Source of the DNA: Chloroflexota bacterium
Lineage (GTDB): Bacteria > Chloroflexota > Dehalococcoidia > Bin125
Assembly (NCBI GenBank): GCA_028874365.1
Contig: JAPPJZ010000082.1
Span: 36,269-100,268 of the forward strand
DNA: 64,000 nt
Reading direction: 5' to 3'
Shown: positions 35,270 to 44,300 of the stretch, piece after piece
How positions within the stretch are numbered: the first letter of the stretch is position 1
Layout: the number at the start of each line of letters is the position of its first letter
The notes under the pieces: model-generated
Database searches by the model: none
Told to the model about the DNA's origin: nothing
Seen by the model: only the letters and a program-made list of their open reading frames with translations
Translations under genes and position numbers: made by a program

Positions 35270-38200
35270 TCAGGCACCGGAGAATGCGAACGCTGCCCAA
35301 TGGAACGGCTCAGAGTAGGGAACTGGGCTGGTTGAGGACGGGGCCCCGCGCAAATCGCGTAACGCACGCAGCGCTGGCTGATCCGAGGCAACGGTATCGA
35401 TCTCCGTCTGAGTCGCATCGCGGAGCCAGAGCTGGGCTCTCCGAGGGCCGGCCGCGGGTTGCATATTCAGCTTGAATGTCCCCTCGTAGAACTTGTAGGC
35501 GAAGAAGGCCGAAGAGTCGTCATGGATCTTCCAGAGGCTTGAGATTACGCCTGCGGCCCCGGCGGCCAGGAATGCGGAAGCGAGGCTCAGAGACTCATCG
35601 ATCTCGTCGCTGCCCTGAGGGACCCCCGTCTCGCATGCGGATGCAAAGACGAGCCGAGCCGACACGTCGAGGTTCGCGATCTCAACGAAGCTAAGTTGTT
35701 CCGGACCGGCGAGGGAGACCGAGGCGGAATAGAGTGGAGCGTCCAGCCGAGAGCCAGCGTGGCACGCGAGGTGGATGTGCGTGCCAGACGGTAGGGCATC
35801 GAGCAAGCTCTGTTTGGTCGCTTCCTCGCGAAAGAGCATGTGTGACCGACCCGGAGGTGCGAAGCTGCGGACAAGTTCCGCCTCGATTTCCGCCCCCCGG
35901 AGAGGAATTGGATTCGGCAGCGGGTTGGCAATCCCCACAAGCCGCACAGCCTCTCCGTGTCGTTGCTCCGCGCGCAGGGCGCAAGCGGCGTGAATGCGAG
36001 CGGATGGAGCGTAGGTCACCTCAAAGTCATCCAATAGGCAACGGCGACCGCCATGCCCGGTGGGCCAATCTATGGCGTGCAGAGGCAACAGTCCCAGGCA
36101 TCCGGTAGCAACGAGCGTCACTCCCACGGCCCCTCGCCCAGCCAAACACTCGCTGAGCTGGCACAACAGCTGCTCGCCGAGCACGTGGGATAGGGCTGAC
36201 ATGGACGAGTTCAGTCGCTCCTGAGCCAGAGAGCGAGCGACCACCAGTGCAGCTGTCTCCACGTCCGCGAGCCTCGGGTCGGTGTCCACGAGTCGCTGAA
36301 TGATCGCGCCCGTGTCGCATTCGGGAGCGTGGATCGAATCGAGTTCAACGTCGCCATTGGCGTCCCGACCAACAATGATCGCGTATGCGCCGTTCGCCGC
36401 GGCCCCCAGGTAGACGAGCGGGCGCTGCGACTCGACAGCCTGGCCAAGCTCGACCAGATCCGGAGCATCGACTGTGCGCGCATACGTCGGAAGGTCACGG
36501 ATCGCGGCGCGAACGGACTCCTGCCGGTCCGACAGGTCCAGCTGTGAGACTCGCTGCAGCCCGAGGATGTCGCTGCGCTGCAAGGTGCCGAGATCCAGGA
36601 TCTGGGCGCCTAGATTCGGATCGAGCTGGGACACTGTGTCCAAGTCCAAGAGCTCGGGCAATGTCAGCAGCTCGAGTTCACCGGCGCGGCGCCGTTCCGC
36701 CGACAGGGCGGCCTCCGCCAGCCGTTCAACTCTGACAAGGGCGCTTACCGCGCAGTGGAACTCTGTGTTCGCCTCCTCGTAGAGTTCCGACATTCGATCG
36801 CGTGAGCGGGCCCGCCGGGCAATCACGGCCGCCGCTGCTTCCACGAAGTGAGCGGCGGCATCGGCCGCGAGTTCGAAGTCGCCGAGCTCCTCTGCGAGTG
36901 CACGGAGCAGCAACCCGGCCTGACGGGCGACCTCCGGGTAGCTCACGTTCGAGAGAACGGACAGCGATGCAGTGAGCGCCTCGACTGCCCCGTCGGCGTC
37001 GTCTCTCGCCAGACGAACCTTACTGACCACGAGCCAGGCGGAGCCGAGTTGATGCGGTAAGTCAGCACTCGAACACAGGCGCACGACTTCGAGTCCGCTC
37101 GCCTCCGCGCGGTCGAACAGGCGCTCTTGCGCCTTCGGCTCTCCGTCAAGCAACCGCGCGAGCTCCAACCTCTGGACCGCGAGGTTGTGCTCGGCCTGGA
37201 CGTGCATAAGGGTGTCTTCGGCGGCAACCGCGGCCGTGCGCGCCTCGGCGCTGTGGTGGATGGCCTGGCGAACGTTGGACACTCGATTGCCAGACTCGGC
37301 ATGGGAGTAGGCGATGGCGAGGTTGAGCTGCGTGAACGCCCAGTCGCGAGGACTTCGAGCGAACGAACGATGGCGGAGCGCCTGTTCGAACAGGATCCGC
37401 GCGGCATCGAAGTCTCTAGCACTCGCGCGTTCGATCAGGAACAGGCCCAGATTCGTCTGCGCCATCGCCAGAACATCGCGGTCTTCGAACTCGTCCAAGA
37501 GGTCGAGCGCCTCCGTCATGTAGTCGATGCCCTTGCTCAAGTTCGCATCAGGGTCGCCCTTCGATCGGTTCCGGTAGCCCCGGCCGAGGTTCATCAGCAG
37601 AGCAACGCGATGCGGCGGATCATCGAGCTCGGAGTGGGCATCCATGATGGAGAGCGCCCGTCGGTTGAGGGTGATTGCATCCTCGACGCTTTCGGCGGCG
37701 GACGCGCTCTCATCGCGATCCAGTGCTGTGGCCGTTACTGCTGCTGCTTCGAGCTCCAGCTTCAGATCGGAGCCCGGCCTCAAGGCGGCCAACAGCGCTC
37801 TGCCCGCCTGTGCCACTTGCACCGGGTCGGTTCCTCGCCTGGCATCTTGATATGCGGACCAGAGAGGGATGAAGGTCCGTTCGAAGTAGGCGCGCAAAGT
37901 CGCTTCCTGGCGTTGCCAAGCGGTGGCGTAATCGCCCATTCTGCAGAGACCGACCGTTTGTAGCAGCATGCTCGCGCTTGGATGTGCGTCTTCATCATCT
38001 GAATCGGCAAGCTCTCGCAAGAAGTCCTCGGCTTCATCAGACAGCACTTCCGGATGCCGGCCCACAATCTCACGTAGCTGGTCTGCTCCTGTTGCCCGCT
38101 CCAGCTCCTGGAAACCGGTTACCAACCGCATCGGCATCTGGTGCGCCTCGACTTTCTGAAGCAAGCTCGTGTAGGTAGCAGGATGGTCCGAGGAGCCAGC

Positions 38201-38611
38201 TGCCCCTCTCCGGGCGGCATCCAGATCGCCGTCAATATCTCGTCCTGCAGCTGACTCGAGCTCTTCGAGCGTGGCCAGCAATGCCGGTCCCGGGATCTCC
38301 AATCGCGCGTCATTCAACTCGCTCCAGACCGCTTCCACGACGTCCCCAAGGCTGTCTAGTGGATCCTCCTCCTCGTCCGGTTCCTGAGCCGCAATCAGCG
38401 GCGCCGACCTGGCCATGCGCAAGATTAGGATCGGTTGGCAACGCTTCATGCGTCGGCGGCACTCTGGACAGTCGAGGTAGATGAGCTCCAGCAACCGCTC
38501 AATGAGATCAGGACGCTCCTCCGCGTCCACAGCCAACCAGGTGTTCTTGGAAGTCACTGCACCACAGTGGGAGCAAGGCCAGTCAGCCACTCGGATCTGG
38601 GAAACTGTCAC
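35270..38611 (-). CDS. CpXC-TPR-CHAT caspase-like protease
   Basis: The 1113-residue product starts at GTG 38611. Its N-terminus has a zinc-binding CpXC-like domain with Cys13, Cys16, Cys48 and Cys51 (PCSHCG and DCPEC). Residues about 80-700 are helical with repeated TPR-like segments (for example YRNRSKGDPDANLSKGIDYM and ALRHRSFARSPRDWAFTQLN). The C-terminal about 350 residues form a CHAT domain of the caspase clan, with catalytic His951 (HLACHAG) and Cys993 (FASACETG), SLWKIHDDSS and a typical ending PFHWAAFAFSG. CHAT proteases with repeat sensors are known as cleavage effectors in defence (for example Craspase and gasdermin-associated proteases). No CRISPR, gasdermin or ternary module is here. 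Flanking leftward genes encode membrane proteins, hinting at a membrane-linked system. Confidence 0.92.
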   Translation of the reverse strand: MTVSQIRVADWPCSHCGAVTSKNTWLAVDAEERPDLIERLLELIYLDCPECRRRMKRCQPILILRMARSAPLIAAQEPDEEEDPLDSLGDVVEAVWSELNDARLEIPGPALLATLEELESAAGRDIDGDLDAARRGAAGSSDHPATYTSLLQKVEAHQMPMRLVTGFQELERATGADQLREIVGRHPEVLSDEAEDFLRELADSDDEDAHPSASMLLQTVGLCRMGDYATAWQRQEATLRAYFERTFIPLWSAYQDARRGTDPVQVAQAGRALLAALRPGSDLKLELEAAAVTATALDRDESASAAESVEDAITLNRRALSIMDAHSELDDPPHRVALLMNLGRGYRNRSKGDPDANLSKGIDYMTEALDLLDEFEDRDVLAMAQTNLGLFLIERASARDFDAARILFEQALRHRSFARSPRDWAFTQLNLAIAYSHAESGNRVSNVRQAIHHSAEARTAAVAAEDTLMHVQAEHNLAVQRLELARLLDGEPKAQERLFDRAEASGLEVVRLCSSADLPHQLGSAWLVVSKVRLARDDADGAVEALTASLSVLSNVSYPEVARQAGLLLRALAEELGDFELAADAAAHFVEAAAAVIARRARSRDRMSELYEEANTEFHCAVSALVRVERLAEAALSAERRRAGELELLTLPELLDLDTVSQLDPNLGAQILDLGTLQRSDILGLQRVSQLDLSDRQESVRAAIRDLPTYARTVDAPDLVELGQAVESQRPLVYLGAAANGAYAIIVGRDANGDVELDSIHAPECDTGAIIQRLVDTDPRLADVETAALVVARSLAQERLNSSMSALSHVLGEQLLCQLSECLAGRGAVGVTLVATGCLGLLPLHAIDWPTGHGGRRCLLDDFEVTYAPSARIHAACALRAEQRHGEAVRLVGIANPLPNPIPLRGAEIEAELVRSFAPPGRSHMLFREEATKQSLLDALPSGTHIHLACHAGSRLDAPLYSASVSLAGPEQLSFVEIANLDVSARLVFASACETGVPQGSDEIDESLSLASAFLAAGAAGVISSLWKIHDDSSAFFAYKFYEGTFKLNMQPAAGPRRAQLWLRDATQTEIDTVASDQPALRALRDLRGAPSSTSPVPYSEPFHWAAFAFSGA

Positions 38612-38707
38612 GCTGGGATCCGATTCGTCACCATGGACATCCGCGCGTTACGCGCACGATCTTCGTCGATCGTACGCGCTACCTGCTGCCCTTCGGATGC
38701 CCACAGC

Positions 38708-39214
38708 TCAATCCAAAGTCGCCGCCAAGGACACACAAACCGATCGCCAGCGAGCCACTGACGATGGCGCAGGTAAGGGGATGGTTGTCATGGGAGAACG
38801 GCGCAGCGAGAACAGCGCCACGACGGCCGAAAACACAAGGAAGATTGCGACTACCACCACAGTTGCAGTGAGGCCTGAAGCAGCCGCAGTCAGAGCCAGG
38901 GTCCCGCATACGGGCGTGAGCCTCAGCCAGCCAATGCCGCTCAGAAGGGAGAAACCAATCAGCATCGCGAGGCTTGAATGCAGAAATGGCCCGAGCGCGC
39001 ATTCACCGCCGTGACTCAGTGACGACTCGAAGAGAATGTACCCGAAGATTGCGAAGACGACAATCACGGCGATCACGGCGTTCATGATCGCCACGACGCG
39101 GGGAAACAGGGGCAACCAGATGATTGCGAACGTCGCCGCCAGCACTGTGACCAGCCAATGGCTGAGCGGGAAACCGTCAGCCCCACCAAGGCCGAGATCG
39201 ACGCCGGCGTCCAC
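38708..39214 (-). CDS. multi-pass membrane protein upstream of the CHAT protease
   Basis: The 168-residue product starts at GTG 39214. It has about four hydrophobic helices: 19-37, 42-62, 81-98 and a long one near 108-135 that might be two. A short basic, Thr/Pro-rich tail follows. The stop lies 96 bases before the CHAT gene start on the same strand, so co-transcription is likely. The family is not recognised. Its 5' end overlaps the annotated start of the rightward gene at 39158; a later start for that gene would remove the overlap. In this context it could be a pore-forming effector or anchor, by inference only. Confidence 0.65.
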   Translation of the reverse strand: MDAGVDLGLGGADGFPLSHWLVTVLAATFAIIWLPLFPRVVAIMNAVIAVIVVFAIFGYILFESSLSHGGECALGPFLHSSLAMLIGFSLLSGIGWLRLTPVCGTLALTAAASGLTATVVVVAIFLVFSAVVALFSLRRSPMTTIPLPAPSSVARWRSVCVSLAATLD

Positions 39215-40312
39215 GTGCTGACCATTGGTCCGATGGCGCTTGGCGTCAGGCGGCGCAAAAGCAAGCGCCCCGCCGAGCCGTTTCTAGAGAACGTGAGGAT
39301 GGACAACCACCGTCGAGAACGGGACGTGGCGATTGTGTTCGCCCGCCCGCCGATGTGTCGCGGACCCGCCGAGCAGCTCGCCAAACAGCTGGGCGAGGCC
39401 CAAGAACCGCCGCCGACCGTCACCGTGACCAACGCCGACGAGTTGCTTCAAGAACCCATCGTGGAGACTTCACGGAAGCGTCCGGTTGCGTTGCGGCTGC
39501 AGTGGGCGGATCGTGTTTGGGGCGGCGGCGAGGGTCCAGCAGTCGACGTCGTAGCGCTGCACTTGCCGAGCGGAGCGACGCTTTCATCCTGGTTCAGGGC
39601 GTTCTTGACCGACATCAGCGAGTTCGACCAGAAGCGGGTGCCTGAGCCTCCTTCTCTGTTCAGCGATCCGTCCCACTGGTACACGCCCCACGAGGACGCC
39701 ATCGCCGGCGCAATCTCCGAGATCGAGCGCGAGAGCGCACGCCTGGAGCGTGAACGGCAGCGTCTCGAAGAGGAGCTCGCACGAGAGGGAAGTCGGGCCG
39801 ACGCGACCGTCCGACGAACGATCTGGGAAGACGGCGATGAGCTCGTCGACGCGGTCGGCAAGATGCTGGAGGAGATGGGCTTCAGCGTCGAGCAGATGGA
39901 CGAGGCGAAGCAGCCCGACGAAGCGAAGCACGAAGACATGCGGCTGACGCTCGCCACCCAACCAATGTGGGAGGCAATCGTCGAGGTCAAGGGTTACACC
40001 AGGGGCATCAGAGCCAAGGACGCCCAACAGGTGCGGATGCCCAGAGAGCGCTACAACCGAGAGACAGGACGAGAACCGAACCTGACGATCTGGCTGGTCA
40101 ACCCGTGGCGCGAGATGGAGCCATCAGACCGACCCAATCCCGACAGGCAGATTGACGAGAGCGCCGAGATTGTCGGTGCCGTCTGCCTGCACACAACGGA
40201 CCTCTATCTCCTGTGGAAGTCGCTCAAGACCGGCGACAGCTCCCTGGACAAGATTGTGCGGCGGTTGGTCGAGGCCGAGGCTGGACTGTGGCGACCGTCC
40301 TTGAATCCCTGA
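39158..40312 (+). CDS. PD-(D/E)XK-like nuclease domain protein
   Basis: The product is up to 384 residues. The N-terminal half (about 55-180) is unrecognised. Residues about 187-212 form a charged coiled coil. The C-terminal part (about 220-370) looks like a restriction-endonuclease fold: a helix ending in Glu239 (KMLEEMGFSV), Asp260 (KHEDMRLTL) and the Glu276-x-Lys278 pair in WEAIVEVKGY, with a final strand-helix region (PNLTIWLVNPW). The first 47 residues overlap the divergent membrane-protein gene and look less protein-like, so the true start may be Met48 (39299). It is divergent from the CHAT operon and may be a separate defence nuclease or a partner of it. Confidence 0.7.
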   Translation: MAERETVSPTKAEIDAGVHVLTIGPMALGVRRRKSKRPAEPFLENVRMDNHRRERDVAIVFARPPMCRGPAEQLAKQLGEAQEPPPTVTVTNADELLQEPIVETSRKRPVALRLQWADRVWGGGEGPAVDVVALHLPSGATLSSWFRAFLTDISEFDQKRVPEPPSLFSDPSHWYTPHEDAIAGAISEIERESARLERERQRLEEELAREGSRADATVRRTIWEDGDELVDAVGKMLEEMGFSVEQMDEAKQPDEAKHEDMRLTLATQPMWEAIVEVKGYTRGIRAKDAQQVRMPRERYNRETGREPNLTIWLVNPWREMEPSDRPNPDRQIDESAEIVGAVCLHTTDLYLLWKSLKTGDSSLDKIVRRLVEAEAGLWRPSLNP

Positions 40313-40985
40313 AGCCCTGCTGCCATTCCGCCAGGGTCGTCACTTCGATCATTCATCGTTACGAACGTCCTCCTGCCTTCCAGACCACGATCGAGACATG
40401 TGCACTTCGTCCAAACCACGCAGCGATTCGACGGCCGCCGCGTTATGCTGGAGTCCGGGAGGGAGCCCGTGATCGGCGCGGGCCTTGAGCCCCGGCGCGA
40501 TAGCGTACCGGTCCTGTGAGGGCCTTGAGCCCCGCTCCCTCCCGCAACTCACCTACCCTCTAAGGCTGTCGACACTCCGCTGACATCGCGCTCAGCTCTT
40601 TGCACGAGCGGCCCAATCACGGCTCAGGCATGCGCTCAAATGGCGTAGCGCGTCGAGATTGCAGCGGTACTTGTCCGTCGCCTAGCTCATCTCGGCCAGC
40701 ACCGTTTCGGTGCTTAGTGGGTCCTGGCAGCGAATCGGTTCGCTCGACTCAGGCGTGGTCGCCACCCGCGCTTGTACTCCGACTCGTAGGCCTGGTCCCG
40801 CAGGCGATTGCCTAGCGCTTCACGGCAACTGGATTCTCGTGGGATCTGGAAGTCCCAGACGATCGCCCGCCTGGACAACGGACCCGGCCTCGAGAAGGCG
40901 GGCCAGTGCCACCTGCGCCCGTCAGATCCATTGACAACGTCGCTATTGAACGCGATATCCGTCCCGACGGAGGAAGCGGGCATGC
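40313..40985. other. long intergenic region with structured repeats
   Basis: There are 673 bases with no credible gene between two genes ending toward each other. The notable content is the structured block at 40457-40543 (listed separately). A non-coding RNA is possible but not shown. Confidence 0.4.
40457..40543. repeat. inverted repeat enclosing a duplicated small hairpin
   Basis: GGGAGGGAGC (40457-40466) is the exact complement of GCTCCCTCCC (40534-40543). Between them GGGCCTTGAGCCCC occurs twice (40480-40493 and 40520-40533, a 40-base period), each able to form a GGGC/GCCC mini-hairpin. There are only two units, so it is not a CRISPR array. Confidence 0.5.
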
Positions 40986-41291
40986 TCAACCGTATGAATT
41001 CGTGGCGATCTCTGCGAGCGAGGCTTCAATCGCCATCAGTTGGTTCGCGATGTCAAAGGCAATCTCCTCCTGGCGAAGTGCCGTCACGATGGTGGCTACG
41101 CGGTCCGGATCGAATGCCGGATCCTCGATTTGCCAGAGGTGCATCTGCACGACAAGTTCGCTGCTCAGGGCGATTTGCTCAACAGACAAGACCTCACGCG
41201 TGTTGAGGTCCGCAAGGCGATCCGCGTGGCTCAAGATCTCGCGTAGCTCATCCAATGTGCGGCTTCGGCTGCTGGTCATCGCGAACTCCAT
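40986..41291 (-). CDS. small helical protein downstream of the DUF4011 helicase
   Basis: The frame encodes 101 residues. Met5 (41279) is the better start, since GGAG lies six bases before it, giving 97 residues. The product is predicted all-helical and acidic (LDELREILSHADRLADL, ELVVQMHLWQIEDPAFD, LMAIEASLAEIA), with no membrane segment or known motif. It follows the helicase gene by about 50-60 bases on the same strand, so it may be a small cofactor or regulator of it. No family is recognised. Confidence 0.55.
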   Translation of the reverse strand: MEFAMTSSRSRTLDELREILSHADRLADLNTREVLSVEQIALSSELVVQMHLWQIEDPAFDPDRVATIVTALRQEEIAFDIANQLMAIEASLAEIATNSYG

Positions 41292-41338
41292 TCCTGCAAA
41301 CGGGTGTCTCGAGGTGACTTGATGGCAGACCTTGGTGA

Positions 41339-44300
41339 TTAGTCCTGTGCGCCCAACGACTGATCATCTTCGGGAGCGACAAGCATGCCGTTCTGCTCCA
41401 CCAACTCCCGGCTAGCCCGCAGCGCATCAATACGCTCCTCCAGACTCGCGGCGATGTCCGATCCAGTGCGTCGGTACCCAAACTGCCGCGCCGTCTCGCG
41501 CACTAGGTCGTCTGGAGCTGCCCCGAAAGTCGCACGTGCCACTCGCAAGAGGCCCGCGTCGAGTTCGATGTCTGAGACTCGATCAATCCGTCGCTTTCCG
41601 TCGCGACGCGGACCCGGCTGTGCGTGGTTGTCTCGCGAGTGCAGGAAATCGCTCGGATCTCGGAGCACGTTCCCTGTCTCGACTGACGTTGTGAGAGCCG
41701 AGTCGAGGCGCTTGCGGATGTTCGAACCCACTCGCCGGATGCCGAGCGCCGTTCGTAAACGCTCTATCACCGTCTCAACATGAACCGGCTGCTCCTTCGC
41801 GACGATCTGATTGACCAGCGAACTGAGCCAACGTTGCGGAACGGCCTGTGCATCGACAGGTTGTCCTTCGTAACTGAAGCGCTCATAGTCATCGAACAGG
41901 CTTGCCGCCGATGGATCTGTCACAGGTTTTTCTGCCAGACTCTGGGGCTCTGGAGGCTGATTCCCTGAAGTATCTGTTGGAGCCACATCAAGCGCGGACT
42001 GGTCTATCGCCGGCGGTGCTTCCGTGGGCGCAACTCGGGCTAGTTCCAGCGACTTTTCGATCGCAGCCAGTTCCGCTTCTGGATTGCGAATCCACGCGGT
42101 CGACCAGACACGATGGATGCGCCAGCCGAGCCCTTCAAGCATCTGTTGTCTCAGCCAATCGCGGTCACGCGCCGCCGGCGAGCTGTGGTAGGTCGCTCCA
42201 TCGCATTCGATGCCGAGGTCGAAACTGTCGCCGACTTCCGAGCGAATGGCCAAGTCGATTCGATAGCCCGAGACGCCGACCTGGGCCTCGACCCGGTGTC
42301 CGCGGTTGCGCAGCGCGGCTAGTACAGCCTCTTCGAACGGACTCTCGGGCTCGCCCGCTCCCGACACTTCGGCCTCGAACGCAACCGATGGGTTGCGCAC
42401 GTATTCCAGGTAGCGACGCAACTGGCGCGCGCCGGCTGCTTGCGACGTAATCTGTTCTGGTCGGATCGAGTGGACCACGATCATGGATCTTCGCGCCCGA
42501 GTGACTGCCACGTTCAGCCGGCGTTCGCCGCCCTCGCGGTTGATCGGCCCGAAGCGGTTCGGCACGTTTCCGGTAGGAGTTGGTCCGTACCCTATTGAGA
42601 AGATCATGTGGTCGCGTTCATCGCCCTGAACATTCTCGAGGTTCTTGACGAAGAAGTGTTCGTCCAGGTCTTCGCTGAAGCGGTCATCGAGATGGCGGTC
42701 GAGCAAACGCCGCTGCTCGATCAGGTTCTCGATCAAGTCGGCCTGCGCGCGGGAGAGCGCGACGACGCCAACGCTCTCATCGGGCGCGGTCTGTTCCATC
42801 AGCTCGAACACGATCTCAGTGACCTGCTCCGCCTCAACTCGGTTGGTGCGGCTGCCGCCCGCGTCGTAGGTGGCGTCCTCCAGGTAGACATCCCGTACAC
42901 AGACCTCGTCAGACCCTGGTCCCGGGAACGTAAGCAGTCGACTCTCGTAGAAGGCGTGATTCGAGAAGCGGATCAAGCCTTCGCATCGGCTGCGGTAGTG
43001 CACGCTGAGCCAGCTCTCGCCCACATTGCGACCGACCTGGCCCACCATCACGTCGAGAATGCTCTCCCGTCCTTCGAATGCATCATCGGCCGCGTCGTCC
43101 TTACCGTGGGGGTCATCATCATCCGTTCCTGTAGAGCGGAAGAAGTCTGACGGCGGGAGCTGGTGGCGATCACCCGCGACAATCACTTGCCGTGCCCGCT
43201 CAACCGCGGGCAGTGCATCCTGCGGCCAAACTTGCGAAGCCTCGTCGAAGATCACCGCGTCGAACTCGACCCGTTCGCTCGCCAGCGGAGAACCGGAGAG
43301 GTACTGGCTCACTGCGAGCGGGCTCATCAGAAAACAGGGTTTGAGCGTCAGCAGCAGGTTCGGAATCCGCCCGATCAGGTTGCGGACCGACATCTGACGC
43401 CTGCGCTTGGAGAGTTCCTGATTTAGGATGGCCAGCTGACCCGCTTGAATCGGCGTCGAGTGCTGCTGGGGGTATCGGTCGAACACCCGCTCCCGAACAC
43501 GTTGCCTCGCGGCGATCGGCATCAACTCGTCGAGCTGCCGGAAGCGGGACCGGACTTCCTCCTGGTCGACGCGACTGAACTCACGTAGCTCAGGCTCGGC
43601 ACGGTGAGTTCCTTCCAGCCAGGAGGTGTAGATGCGGCGCTCGACAATTCCTGGCACGTCAGACGCCTCCTCGGTCCGAGCCCGGATGGCCGTTGTGGCT
43701 CCATCGCTGAGTCGCCCGTCAAGCGCGCGTGATGCCTCCCGGTACTCCGACCACGGACTGGCCTCGTTGGCATGCGTCGCGAGGTCCTTCGCCCAGGCCT
43801 CCAACTCTGCGAACGCCGGCGCGTCCCACGACCTCCAAGCGGAAGCGGCAAGGTCAAACCGCTCGTCGAGCCGACCTAGTCGTTCTCGAAGCACATCGAA
43901 GGCGGTTGTCACTGCCGCGCCGCGCTGGGCGTACTCTGTGGCGGCATGTGGATTCGTCGCATGTCGGCTGAGCTCAGCGCTCCGCCGGCGCCCCGCGATC
44001 CGCAAAAACTGTCTCGTCCAGTCCAGTGCGCCATCAACCCCCTTCCAGTCAGTCCCCTCGCGCTCGAAGTGAGCGCCGAAGTCCGCCTCAAGGCCCCGAG
44101 CAATCCGTGCGTCCTCCTCGGCCATCTCGATCAACTGAGCGCCATCTTTGACCAGCTCGGTCAGTTGCGGGAACCGCTCAATGGGTCTGATGAGCCGCCC
44201 GTACAGGTCAGCCGTGCCGTTGCCGACTCGGTGCAGTGGTTCAAGCGCAGGTTCCACTGACTCTGCGACCGCGGTCAGTTCCTGATCCTGTGATATCAAG

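Noticed and set aside
40480..40533. Two identical 14-base units considered as a CRISPR array
   Set aside because: There are only two short units with a 26-base gap, no cas genes, and the units are themselves small hairpins within a larger inverted repeat.
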